Below are positions 1 through 8,954 of a DNA stretch of 64,000 nucleotides, one piece after another; within the stretch, counting starts at the first letter, position 1, and the number at the start of each line of letters is the position of its first letter. The notes under the pieces were generated by a model. That model was not told where the DNA came from, made no database searches, and saw only the letters and a list, made by a program, of their open reading frames with translations. Made by a program: the position numbers and the translations under genes. This DNA is from Flavobacterium beibuense (GTDB lineage Bacteria; Bacteroidota; Bacteroidia; Flavobacteriales; Flavobacteriaceae): NCBI RefSeq assembly GCF_004151245.1, contig NZ_JUIW01000001.1, positions 62,001 to 126,000 of the forward strand, read 5' to 3'.

Positions 1-1185
1 GTAGAGGAAGGTGATATCCTTGCTGAAATTGAAACTGACAAGGCTACTATGGAGTTTGAATCTTTCAATGCCGGTACTCTTTTATATATCGGTGTTCAGG
101 AAGGCCAGTCTGCTCCGGTAGATAGTATTCTTGCAATAATAGGCCCTGCAGGAACTGATGTTAGCGGTATTGCCGAAAACTTTCAGGCCGGAGGTGCAGC
201 TGCAACTGAAACAAAAGAAGAAGCTAAGCCAGCTGAGTCTAAAGCAGAAACTGCTGAAGCTCCTAAGGCTGAAGCTGTAAATAACGACGGAGGCAGAGTA
301 TTTGTTTCTCCTCTTGCCCGTAAAATAGCCGAAGAAAAAGGAATTAACCTTAATCAGGTTAAGGGTACAGGAGAAAACGGAAGAATCGTTAAGAAAGACG
401 TTGAGAGCTTTACTCCTGGTGCTGCGGCACAACCTGCTCAGGGCGCTCAGGCTCCGGCTGCACAGGCAGCACCTGTTGCTCAGCCATTTATTCCTGCTGG
501 AGAGGTTAGCAAAGAAGAGGTTAAAAACAACCAGATGCGTAAAACTATTGCGCGTCGTCTTGCTGAATCTAAATTCACTGCGCCGGAATATAGCCTTACT
601 ATTGAGCTTGACATGGATAATGCTATTGCAAGCCGTGGTGTTATAAACGCTGTTCCTGATACTAAAGTATCGTTTAATGATATGGTTATCAAAGCATCTG
701 CAATGGCGATTCGCAAACACCCGCAAATCAATACACAGTGGAAAGACGATGTAACGGTATACAACAAGCATATTAGTATTGGTGTAGCTGTAGCTGTAGA
801 AGACGGACTTGTAGTTCCTGTACTTCCGTTTACAGATCTTATGAGTCTTTCTCAAATAGGTAATAACGTAAAAGACCTTGCCGGTAAAGCAAGAAACAAA
901 AAACTTACTCCTGCAGAAATGGAAGGAAGTACGTTTACCGTTTCTAACTTAGGTATGTTTGGTATTCAGGAGTTTACTTCTATCATCAACCAGCCTAACT
1001 CGGCAATTCTTTCGGTAGGCGCTATCGTTCAGAAGCCTGTTGTTAAAAATGGTCAGATAGTAGTGGGTAATACTATGACAGTAACCCTTACCTGCGATCA
1101 CCGTACTATTGATGGTGCTACAGGAGCTCAGTTCCTTCAAACACTTAGACAGTATATTGAAAACCCTGTTACAATGCTGGCATAA
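1..1185 (+). CDS. Pyruvate dehydrogenase complex E2, dihydrolipoamide acetyltransferase (5' end missing)
   Basis: This is the E2 core of a 2-oxo acid dehydrogenase complex, best matching pyruvate dehydrogenase. It transfers acetyl groups from lipoyl-lysine to CoA in the cytoplasm. The reading frame is open at base 1, so the gene starts outside the window; 394 residues are visible. They begin inside a lipoyl domain with the lipoylated Lys in ETDKAT (visible residue 14). After an Ala/Glu/Lys-rich linker comes an E3-binding domain (about 100-136, SPLARKIAEEKG), then an Ala/Pro/Gln-rich hinge and the catalytic acyltransferase domain. That domain ends with the DHRTIDG motif, whose His (about 367) and Asp are the catalytic residues. 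A second upstream lipoyl domain is possible but cannot be seen. A terminator hairpin follows directly. The pyruvate assignment rather than 2-oxoglutarate rests on domain style and is fairly secure. Confidence 0.93.
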   Translation, partial: VEEGDILAEIETDKATMEFESFNAGTLLYIGVQEGQSAPVDSILAIIGPAGTDVSGIAENFQAGGAAATETKEEAKPAESKAETAEAPKAEAVNNDGGRVFVSPLARKIAEEKGINLNQVKGTGENGRIVKKDVESFTPGAAAQPAQGAQAPAAQAAPVAQPFIPAGEVSKEEVKNNQMRKTIARRLAESKFTAPEYSLTIELDMDNAIASRGVINAVPDTKVSFNDMVIKASAMAIRKHPQINTQWKDDVTVYNKHISIGVAVAVEDGLVVPVLPFTDLMSLSQIGNNVKDLAGKARNKKLTPAEMEGSTFTVSNLGMFGIQEFTSIINQPNSAILSVGAIVQKPVVKNGQIVVGNTMTVTLTCDHRTIDGATGAQFLQTLRQYIENPVTMLA

Positions 1186-1208
1186 GCCTGATTGTAATTT
1201 ATAATAAT

Positions 1209-1241
1209 AAATCCGTTCTGATTTCAGGACGGATTTTTTTT
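1209..1241 (+). terminator. Rho-independent terminator after the E2 gene
   Basis: A GC-containing hairpin (arms AATCCGTTCTGA and TCAGGACGGATT, one G-U pair, 2-nt loop) runs straight into eight T residues about 25 bp after the E2 stop codon. Confidence 0.85.
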
Positions 1242-1317
1242 GGGAATATCCGTAATGCAATAACTATTAGGTGCAGCGGGTGATTTTTACTATTTTAGCA
1301 ATACAAAACAAAAAACA

Positions 1318-2277
1318 ATGAAAAGAATATCATTCTTTTTCTTTTCGGCACTATTAACCTTGGTTGTTGGCTGTGCCGGTTCTCATACTAAAAAAGAAAA
1401 TGGTTATAAGGTAAGCGAAGAGAGTGTCGCTACTACACTTAAATTTTTAACCTGTGATGAACTTAAAGGGCGTGACCCCGGGACAGAAGGTATTGAAGAA
1501 GCTGCCAAATATCTTGAGGAGGTATTTGTAAAAAACAGTATTAAACCCTATTTTATTACCTATAGGGATACATTATCTAACTTTTCTAAACCGGCTTATA
1601 ATATTGTAGGCTATCTGGAAGGTAACGATCCGAAACTTAAAAATGAGGTTGTGGTAATTGGTGCCCATTATGACCACGTTGGTATTGGCAAGGCAGTTGC
1701 AGGTGACAGCATTTATAACGGTGCCGATGATAATGCTTCGGGTACTACAGCTGTAGCAGAGTTTGTAAATTACTACGCAAAAGCGAAAACAAACAAGCGC
1801 AGTATATTGTTCTGTTTTTTCTCGGCCGAGGAAAAAGGCCTTTTAGGGTCTAAGCATCTTGCTGCAAAATTAAAGCAGGCTAATATGAATGTTTACCTGA
1901 TGCTTAACTATGAAATGATAGGTGTGCCAATGCCGGCAGGAAAAGATATGGTAGCTTTTATGACAGGTTACGGAAAATCTAACCTTGCAGAAAAAATCAA
2001 TGAATACAGTGGTAAGAAATTTATAGGTTACTATGATTTTGCTATAAAGTATCAGTTGTTCAGGGCTTCGGATAACTATCCTTTCTATACGGAATTCAAT
2101 ATACCGGCCCATACATTCAGTACTACTGATATGGAGAGTTTTCATTACTACCACCAGCCGGGAGATGAGTTTGATGAGATGGATACTGCACACATGGCAG
2201 ATTTTATACAGCAGATGATCCCGATAACGGAAAAGCTTATTAATGCTGAAACGAAAGAAATTGTACTTAAAGACTAA
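1318..2277 (+). CDS. M28-family zinc aminopeptidase, lipoprotein
   Basis: Predicted exported zinc metallopeptidase of family M28, expected to release N-terminal residues from peptides in the periplasm or at the outer membrane. The N-terminus is a lipoprotein signal with lipobox VVGC (Cys19). The M28 metal and catalytic residues are recognisable: GAHYDH (His117), NGADDNASG (Asp137), SAEEKG (Glu171/172), and a late His in ESFHYYHQPGD. The 319-residue length fits a single catalytic domain without a PA insert. The next gene begins at the base after this stop codon, so the two are probably co-transcribed. The natural substrate cannot be inferred from sequence. Confidence 0.9.
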   Translation: MKRISFFFFSALLTLVVGCAGSHTKKENGYKVSEESVATTLKFLTCDELKGRDPGTEGIEEAAKYLEEVFVKNSIKPYFITYRDTLSNFSKPAYNIVGYLEGNDPKLKNEVVVIGAHYDHVGIGKAVAGDSIYNGADDNASGTTAVAEFVNYYAKAKTNKRSILFCFFSAEEKGLLGSKHLAAKLKQANMNVYLMLNYEMIGVPMPAGKDMVAFMTGYGKSNLAEKINEYSGKKFIGYYDFAIKYQLFRASDNYPFYTEFNIPAHTFSTTDMESFHYYHQPGDEFDEMDTAHMADFIQQMIPITEKLINAETKEIVLKD

Positions 2278-2955
2278 ATGAAAAATATAATAATTACGGG
2301 AACGAGCAGGGGTATAGGCTATGAGCTGGCACTGCAGTTTGCAAATGCAGGTCATCAGGTTCTTGCTATTTCCAGAAAAGTTCCTCAGGCTTTTATAGAA
2401 AACCAGAATATTTCCTGTTTGGCTGTGGATATTTCAGAAGAAGTTAACCTGCAAAAAGTAGATGATTTTATAGCAAATACATGGCATAAGGTAGATGTAC
2501 TTATCCATAATGCAGGAGCTCTTATCCATAAGCCGTTTGCCCAAATAACTTCTCAGGAATTTGAATACATCTATAAGGTAAATGTTTTTGGTGTAGCTGC
2601 CTTAAACAGGGTAGTGTTGCCTTATATGAAAAACGGGGCGCATGTTATTACAATAAGTAGTATGGGTGGTGTTCAGGGAACAGTTAAGTTTGCGGGACTT
2701 TCTGCCTACAGTTCCAGTAAAGGGGCTGTAATAACTTTATCTGAGCTTTTGGCTGAGGAATATAAAGAGGCTGGCATTGCCTTTAATGTTCTTGCTCTTG
2801 GTGCGGTTAATACTGAGATGTTGCAGGAAGCTTTTCCTGGTTATGAAGCGCCGCTTTCGGCAACTGACATGGCCAATTATATTTATGATTTTGCTTTAAC
2901 AGGAAATAAATACTTTAACGGTAAAGTGCTGGAAGTATCTTCGAGCACTCCATAA
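2278..2955 (+). CDS. Short-chain dehydrogenase/reductase (SDR)
   Basis: Cytoplasmic NAD(P)-dependent oxidoreductase of the classical SDR family (225 aa, slightly short of the usual 250). It shows the nucleotide-binding TGTSRGIG at the N-terminus, the structural NAG motif (HNAGAL), the active-site Ser in ISSMGG and the catalytic Tyr and Lys in YSSSK. The start codon abuts the TAA of the M28 peptidase and the SprT-like gene follows after 12 bp, so the three probably form one transcript. The substrate is unknown; classical SDRs act on sugars, steroids, quinones or keto-acyl groups, and nothing nearby decides between them. Confidence 0.9.
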   Translation: MKNIIITGTSRGIGYELALQFANAGHQVLAISRKVPQAFIENQNISCLAVDISEEVNLQKVDDFIANTWHKVDVLIHNAGALIHKPFAQITSQEFEYIYKVNVFGVAALNRVVLPYMKNGAHVITISSMGGVQGTVKFAGLSAYSSSKGAVITLSELLAEEYKEAGIAFNVLALGAVNTEMLQEAFPGYEAPLSATDMANYIYDFALTGNKYFNGKVLEVSSSTP

Positions 2956-2967
2956 AAGAAATTATAA

Positions 2968-3567
2968 GTGAAGCATATTATTGAGCCTTATTTGCCGGAG
3001 CATGCTGTTGATAGTGTTTTTGAAATGATAAAACATTATGGGGTTCATCTTAAGATTGTGAATGAAAGGGTTACCCGTCACGGGGATTACAGAAGGAATG
3101 CTAACGGTTATCATCAGATAACGGTAAACTCAAGTCTTAACAAATACAGGTTCCTTATAACACTGGTACATGAAATTGCCCATTTAGCGGCTTTTGAAAA
3201 GTTTGGAAGGAATATAAAACCACATGGCGTGGAATGGAAGGCTACTTTTCAGCGACTGATGGTTCCTTACATACGTCCTGAAATATTTCCGGCGCAGTTA
3301 TTGCCACTTCTCGCGAGGCATTTCAGAAACCCGAAAGCAAGTAGCGATACTGATGCAACGCTCTCAATTGCGTTGAAGCAATTTGATGAGAAGTCAGATA
3401 AAAATTATATTTTTGAAATTCCTTACGGTAGTCATTTCCGCATATACAACGGTAAGATTTTTAGGAAAGGGGCACAAAGGGTTAAACGTTTTGAGTGTAT
3501 GGAGGTTAGTACCGGAAGGGTGTATCTCTTTAACCCGAACGCCGAAGTGGAATTACTGCCTCATTAA
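2968..3567 (+). CDS. SprT-like zinc-metalloprotease domain protein
   Basis: A 199-residue protein with a SprT-like fold: HEIAH zinc motif at residues 68-72 and a downstream His (86) in KPHGVEWK, the usual third ligand region. Family members include the bacterial SprT proteins and, more distantly, the DNA-protein crosslink protease Spartan; the bacterial role is poorly defined. The C-terminal half, about residues 140-199, resembles the zinc-ribbon region of SprT but lacks clear paired cysteines. The start is GTG at 2968, 12 bp after the SDR stop; no ATG lies earlier in this frame. Expected to be cytoplasmic, as no signal peptide is visible. Confidence 0.82.
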   Translation: MKHIIEPYLPEHAVDSVFEMIKHYGVHLKIVNERVTRHGDYRRNANGYHQITVNSSLNKYRFLITLVHEIAHLAAFEKFGRNIKPHGVEWKATFQRLMVPYIRPEIFPAQLLPLLARHFRNPKASSDTDATLSIALKQFDEKSDKNYIFEIPYGSHFRIYNGKIFRKGAQRVKRFECMEVSTGRVYLFNPNAEVELLPH

Positions 3568-3647
3568 TTGTTAAATTGAGGATAAAGCATTTTGAAATTG
3601 ATTTATAAAATAAAAACTTTACATAAATAAAAACGATTGCCAATATA

Positions 3648-4712
3648 ATGAACAAAAATTATTATGCTGTTTTAATGGCGGGGGGTGTAGGTTCTCGTTT
3701 TTGGCCTGTTAGTACTGTACAGTTTCCTAAGCAGTTTCATGATATGCTGGGTACTGGGGAAACACTTATACAAAAAACTTTCAGCAGGCTTTCAAAATTA
3801 ATCCCTAAAGAAAACATACTTGTACTTACAAACGATATATACAATGATCTTGTTTTAGAGCAGTTGCCCGATCTTTGTCAGGATCAGGTAGTGCTTGAGC
3901 CGGCCATGAGAAATACGGCTCCGTGTATTTTGTATGCTACCTTAAAAATAAAAAAACTTAATCCCGATGCCGTTATGGTGGTGGCGCCAAGCGACCACTG
4001 GATTGAGGATGAAAATGCTTTTTTGGATAACCTTCAAAAAGCTTTTGATTGTGCCCTTAAACAGGAGGTTTTAATGACTTTGGGTATTCAGCCTACTTTC
4101 CCTAATACAGGATATGGTTACATAGAATTTAATAAACAGGATACTAATCTTATTAAAAAGGTTTCTCAGTTTAGGGAAAAGCCGGACTATGCAACTGCAA
4201 AAACGTTTTTAAGCAGCGGTAACTTTTTATGGAACGCCGGTATTTTTATCTGGACGGTAGAGGCAGTTTTAAATGCATTTAGAAAGTTTCAGCCTCAAAT
4301 GTACCAGTTGTTTAAAGAGGGTTACAATCATTATAATAATCCTGAAGAGAAAGAATTTATTGAAGAGAATTATACCAAGGCAGATAATATTTCCATTGAC
4401 TATGCATTAATGGAAAATGCCGAAAACGTATATGTGCTTCCTGCTTCTTTCGACTGGAATGATTTAGGTACCTGGGGCTCACTACATGAAAAACTGGGTA
4501 AGGATGAAAATAATAATGCAGTTGTAAATGCAAGGGTTTTTCTTGAAAATGCTACAAATAATATTATCCGTACAGACAATGATAAGACAGTTGTTATAGA
4601 CGGTTTGGATAATTACATTGTTGTGGATAGGGATGACATACTGCTTATCTATCCAAAAGAAAAAGAACAGGAAATTAAAAAAATCACTGCTATTGTTACT
4701 AAGAATAAATAG
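3648..4712 (+). CDS. Mannose-1-phosphate guanylyltransferase
   Basis: Makes GDP-mannose from mannose-1-phosphate and GTP, the donor for mannose- and fucose-containing glycans. The N-terminus carries the nucleotidyltransferase signature AGGVGSRFWPVS followed by FPKQF, and the central region has the APSDHWI metal/sugar segment. At 354 aa it contains only the nucleotidyltransferase and left-handed helix parts, without the phosphomannose isomerase cupin domain of bifunctional enzymes. It stands alone between SprT and a long intergenic region. Its product could feed the glycosyltransferases at 14.4-16.2 kb, but that link is inference. Confidence 0.92.
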   Translation: MNKNYYAVLMAGGVGSRFWPVSTVQFPKQFHDMLGTGETLIQKTFSRLSKLIPKENILVLTNDIYNDLVLEQLPDLCQDQVVLEPAMRNTAPCILYATLKIKKLNPDAVMVVAPSDHWIEDENAFLDNLQKAFDCALKQEVLMTLGIQPTFPNTGYGYIEFNKQDTNLIKKVSQFREKPDYATAKTFLSSGNFLWNAGIFIWTVEAVLNAFRKFQPQMYQLFKEGYNHYNNPEEKEFIEENYTKADNISIDYALMENAENVYVLPASFDWNDLGTWGSLHEKLGKDENNNAVVNARVFLENATNNIIRTDNDKTVVIDGLDNYIVVDRDDILLIYPKEKEQEIKKITAIVTKNK

Positions 4713-5198
4713 TAGTAGATATAGTACACTGTTAAATTTAACTTTTTTTTAAGTAATTTATTTTCAATAAACTATCTTTATTCGTCAGGATATAAATAGT
4801 GCTGAAAAAGAATTGCTAGTCTGGGATAAAAACATAATGTTTATCCTGTATTTTTTCGATTAGTAAGATTTATTACTGGTCGATTTTTTTTTGCCCGAAA
4901 GTTTCATCTTTTCGGATAGGCACTTTTTTTAAATCTCGTTTTTTATTAAGAACAGTCAATAGGATTATTTCTTTTTGTTGATAATCAATATGTAAGTATG
5001 TGTGTTGTTTTGTGTAGTATGGAATTTAGGGTGAATTGAGAAGGGAATTACAACTATTTAAGGAATATAGGCATCTTAATAAGTAAGGCTGTAATGATGT
5101 TGAGTTAAAGTACTACAGTTTTAAAACGAATTTCCGGAAAAATACATGTGGTTCTGTCAGTACTACCTGTATGTAAGAATAAACCAAACCGCTATATA
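4713..5198. other. 486-bp AT-rich intergenic region before the giant surface-protein operon
   Basis: No ORF or RNA gene is recognisable here. Near 4824-4856 there is a weak hairpin (GGATAAA and TTTATCC arms) followed by TGTATTTTTT, a possible terminator for the guanylyltransferase gene. A second small hairpin lies near 4894-4915. The rest is very AT-rich and has several T-runs. I find no clean TAnnTTTG promoter element, although the operon promoter must lie in this stretch. The length suggests an extended 5' leader or upstream regulatory sites. Confidence 0.5.
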
Positions 5199-8100
5199 AT
5201 GAACATAGACCTTACTTTGAGGCGATTTCTTTTTACGTTTTCGCTCTTAATGTTTAGTATGGCAACTTTTGCCCAATTGCCCAATTTTACCTTAACGGTT
5301 ACCCCTACACCGCAAACCTGTTTGGGTAATGGAATGCTTGGTTTTTCTGTTTCAGGTACTAATCCTTCGGCAAGTATAGATTATACGGTGTATCTTTTAC
5401 CCGATACCACTACGCCTGTAGGTGTAACCACCTCATCATTTTTAGGTAGTTTAAGTGCAGGAGATTATATGGTAGTGGCGACCCAGTCGTTAGGCGGTAA
5501 TTCTAATACTCAAACCGCTTCAGTTACCATAATAGATCAGGTGATTGCATTGAACTATCTTCTTCAAACGGTTAAAGTAAGGTGTGGTGCAGATGGAAAA
5601 ATAACTGTGAATGTATTAACAGGAACAGCAGTTTCTTACGAAATAATATCCGGTCCCGTAACAAGGCCGTTACAGCCATCAAATGTATTTAATAACCTGC
5701 CTGTGGGTTTATACCAGGTAAGGGTACATGATAACTGCGGAAATGCAGTTGTTGTATCTGTACAGCTATTGCAGCAAACACCAACAATGTCGTTAGAACC
5801 TTTTACAGCTTTTTTAGATCCTTTACCTGACTGTAATACTATAACGATTCAAAATACTATTCCGGATTTTCTTCCTCCCGGAACTGATATATTTTTACCT
5901 ATAACTGCAACTTATACTGTATATCCTCCAAACGGAGGTCAGCCTGTTACTTTGCTGGCTCCTGATAATGGTTTAAGTGTAGATATACCTTTTTATAATG
6001 GTGAACAATATAGTTATGATGTAACGGTTGTTGATGCCTGTGGTAATGTATTTGAATTTCAGGATTTTATAATAACACCTACTTTTTCTGCTATTGTTAC
6101 TCCGGAAGTTTATACTTGCGAAGACTTCAGCTTCTCTATTGATGTGTTTAATTATATGCCGCCATTTACGGTTCAGTTTTTAGATACGCCTGCCGGATTT
6201 AATCCTGCTTCTTTTAATACCATGCATCCTAATTTTGCCGAAACCGAACAAATGGTGTATGGTTCTGAAACCAATAGTGTTCCTATGGGAGACTATACAG
6301 TACAGGTTACCGATGGTTGCGGGAATGTTGCGGTAAGTAGCTTTACAATCCAAACATTAGAGCTAACGCCTCAGGTAGTAGTACAAAGTTTGGGTTGTAC
6401 TTCGTCCTCTGTAAAATTAAGTATACCAGGTAGGGATATTATTAGTATAGAATTAGTAAGTGCACCTGCAGGGTATCCGGAACCTTTGCCTCAGGATTTG
6501 TCGGCCATGATAAATGGTGATGGAGAATTTATGATCACAGGATTGGCTTATGGTACTTATGTTTTTGAATTTACCGATGAATGCGGTATAGAGTATACTG
6601 AAGAAATTACAGTAGGGTCTTCAACTTTTAATGTCGATGTTAGTCAGCGCCCCGGCTGCGAGGAGGGCATAGGTTCTATGATGGCAAAGGGCATAGGTAC
6701 CAATCTCACTACTGCAACTATAATTGCTGCTCCGCCTGCATTTGAAGTCCCATTGCCTGTAAGCGTTTCGGGAAATATAAATTTTGTAGGCACCTTTTAT
6801 ATGAACAGCCTTCCGGAAGGAGATTATGTTTTTAGTTTCAGCAATGAATGTGGTGGTATTATCACTATGGATATTACAATATTGGGATACCACAAAATAG
6901 TAAACAGCTATGCAGTTACAGAAAATTGCGGCTCATTTGTGCTTAATATACAAAATGCCAGTAACGGTACCGAACTTCAGCAATTCTGGCTGCAAAAATA
7001 TTATCCGGGTATTAATGACTGGGGGCATCCGGGAACCGGGGCAACAGCGGCTAATATAAGTAGTGTAAATGCAGCTGCGTTAATAAATAATGCAAATAAT
7101 TTAAGCCTGCCTTATGATGGTCAGTTCAGGATAGTTAAAACATTTAATACCTATAGCAACGGCAGTTCGGCAAATAATAAATGTATAGAAGTTTTACATG
7201 AATTCTTTGTAAGTGGAGGTCCGCAAATTATAGATTATTATAATACTCCCTGTTTAACAGGTAATGTTGAAGTGGCTATTGAAGCCGAAGGTATAGGACC
7301 GTTAAACTATGCTGTAATAGAAATGAATGGTGAGCCATTTTTTATAGATAACGAAGAGTCTAATATTTTTACAGGACTGGTGCCCGGGACTTATATTTTT
7401 AGGGTGGAAGACAGTTGCGGTAATTACAGAAATGTACAACTTGATCTTACAGAGGTACAGCCTATAGAAATAACAGCTTCAAATTTGTGTCAGGGTGTAA
7501 ATGGGGAGCTGTCTGTTCCGCAGTTTTCGTTTCTTAGCTATGAATGGTATAACGGCGATGACCCGGACACGATTTTAAGTACATCAAACACTCTTGAATT
7601 TTTACCTTTTAATGGTAATACAGATTCTGGTACTTATTATGTTAGGGTATTTACTGATAATCCTGTTTCTTGTATGAACCAGATATTAGAATATGAGGTT
7701 TTACCAACCAACGAACTTAATGCAGGTGATGATAATACAGTTTTGTATTGTAATGACGGTTCTGTAATAAATCTTGAAAACTTTTTAAGTAATCCTCATG
7801 ATGAAGGAGGGGTTTGGAGTGATGTTGCCGGTACCGGAATGCTTTCCGGTAGTGAGTTTGATATTGCTAATATGGAAGAGGGAATATATGAGTTCAGATA
7901 TATTATAACAGGAATGTGTAATATGGCCGATGAAGCTGTTATTACCATTAACCTTAGGGATATTCCTGATGCACCACAGGCAGACCCAGTAGCGGCGATT
8001 TGTGAGGGGGGAGATATTATACTTGGTGCCGGGGAAGTTGTAAATGCAGTTTATGAATGGACAGGACCGGATAACTTTACTTCTTCAGAACAAAATCCTG

Positions 8101-8939
8101 TTATAACAAATGCCGGGATAGCTGCTGCAGGTACTTATCAGGTAAGGGTGTTGGTAAACGGATGTGCTTCGTTAATGACACCTATAGATGTAATAGTAAA
8201 AGAATTACCTGTTTTTGAAATTGCGGGAGATGCTTCGTTATGTGAAGGACAAACAGGGCAACTTGAAATAATAAGCGGAAATTTTGATGAAGACCTTGTT
8301 ACTTATCAATGGTACCTGGATAATAATCTTCTTGAAGGTGTAGATGCTTTGGAGATTGAGATTTTTGAAACCGGTGTTTATAGTGTAACAGTAAGCAGTG
8401 ATGGCTGTATTGCAGAGGAGTCTTTTGAGGTAACCGAAAATACAGCTGCTTTTGATGTAGTAATAGAAAACGGTTGTCGTGATTTTGATTATATGGTGTG
8501 GATTTCAAATGCTGATGAACTGGATGGTGTTTCATATAACTGGACAGGCCCGGAAGGGTTTAATGCGGTAGGTGCGGAAATTAATATATCACAATTACCT
8601 GCGGGTACATACAAGGTAGAAGCTGTTAATGTTGAGGGCTGCAGTGTAACTGCCTCAGTAGATATTGATAATACTTTTTGCCTTATTCCGAGGGGAATAT
8701 CTCCCGGAGATGCTGATTATAACAATGAATTTGATTTGTCTAACCTTAACGCGCAGGATTTAAAGATTTATAACCGTTATGGCTTACTGGTGTATGAAAA
8801 GCAAAATTACAAAAACGAATGGTACGGACAGTCGGATAAAGGTGATGAACTACCAACAGGGACGTACTATTATGTGGTGACGCTTTCTGCCGGAAAAAAA
8901 GTAACAGGCTGGGTATACCTGCAAAGAAATTTAAACTAA
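5199..8939 (+). CDS. Giant cell-surface protein with repeats and T9SS type B sorting domain (copy 1)
   Basis: A 1246-residue exported protein probably anchored or released at the cell surface through the type IX secretion system. I chose ATG 5199 because it starts a normal signal peptide (about residues 1-26, ending TFAQ); a GTG-initiated extension of 17 residues is possible but unlikely. The first ~750 residues carry six modules, each ending in a variant of G-x-Y-x-(V/F)-x-(V/F)-x-D-x-CGN, roughly 100 residues apart, resembling SprB-type repeats. Two Ig/PKD-like modules with CEG and YxWxGP or YQWY motifs follow. The last 84 residues (from IPRGISPGD) form a gliding-motility-associated C-terminal domain with KIYNRYG, VYEK and LPTGTYYYVV. 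The next gene is a close paralogue 15 bp downstream. Adhesin is the likely role but is not proven. Confidence 0.88.
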   Translation: MNIDLTLRRFLFTFSLLMFSMATFAQLPNFTLTVTPTPQTCLGNGMLGFSVSGTNPSASIDYTVYLLPDTTTPVGVTTSSFLGSLSAGDYMVVATQSLGGNSNTQTASVTIIDQVIALNYLLQTVKVRCGADGKITVNVLTGTAVSYEIISGPVTRPLQPSNVFNNLPVGLYQVRVHDNCGNAVVVSVQLLQQTPTMSLEPFTAFLDPLPDCNTITIQNTIPDFLPPGTDIFLPITATYTVYPPNGGQPVTLLAPDNGLSVDIPFYNGEQYSYDVTVVDACGNVFEFQDFIITPTFSAIVTPEVYTCEDFSFSIDVFNYMPPFTVQFLDTPAGFNPASFNTMHPNFAETEQMVYGSETNSVPMGDYTVQVTDGCGNVAVSSFTIQTLELTPQVVVQSLGCTSSSVKLSIPGRDIISIELVSAPAGYPEPLPQDLSAMINGDGEFMITGLAYGTYVFEFTDECGIEYTEEITVGSSTFNVDVSQRPGCEEGIGSMMAKGIGTNLTTATIIAAPPAFEVPLPVSVSGNINFVGTFYMNSLPEGDYVFSFSNECGGIITMDITILGYHKIVNSYAVTENCGSFVLNIQNASNGTELQQFWLQKYYPGINDWGHPGTGATAANISSVNAAALINNANNLSLPYDGQFRIVKTFNTYSNGSSANNKCIEVLHEFFVSGGPQIIDYYNTPCLTGNVEVAIEAEGIGPLNYAVIEMNGEPFFIDNEESNIFTGLVPGTYIFRVEDSCGNYRNVQLDLTEVQPIEITASNLCQGVNGELSVPQFSFLSYEWYNGDDPDTILSTSNTLEFLPFNGNTDSGTYYVRVFTDNPVSCMNQILEYEVLPTNELNAGDDNTVLYCNDGSVINLENFLSNPHDEGGVWSDVAGTGMLSGSEFDIANMEEGIYEFRYIITGMCNMADEAVITINLRDIPDAPQADPVAAICEGGDIILGAGEVVNAVYEWTGPDNFTSSEQNPVITNAGIAAAGTYQVRVLVNGCASLMTPIDVIVKELPVFEIAGDASLCEGQTGQLEIISGNFDEDLVTYQWYLDNNLLEGVDALEIEIFETGVYSVTVSSDGCIAEESFEVTENTAAFDVVIENGCRDFDYMVWISNADELDGVSYNWTGPEGFNAVGAEINISQLPAGTYKVEAVNVEGCSVTASVDIDNTFCLIPRGISPGDADYNNEFDLSNLNAQDLKIYNRYGLLVYEKQNYKNEWYGQSDKGDELPTGTYYYVVTLSAGKKVTGWVYLQRNLN

Positions 8940-8954
8940 CTAAACCTCTATATT

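Noticed and set aside
82-855. 257-residue lower-strand ORF inside the E2 gene
   Set aside because: It lies antisense to a clearly conserved gene, its composition is unnatural (many Ser, Arg, Cys, Asn) and it has no recognisable domain.
4894-4915. Small CCGAAA/TTTCGG hairpin as an RNA gene
   Set aside because: Short stem, no flanking structure and no recognised RNA family.
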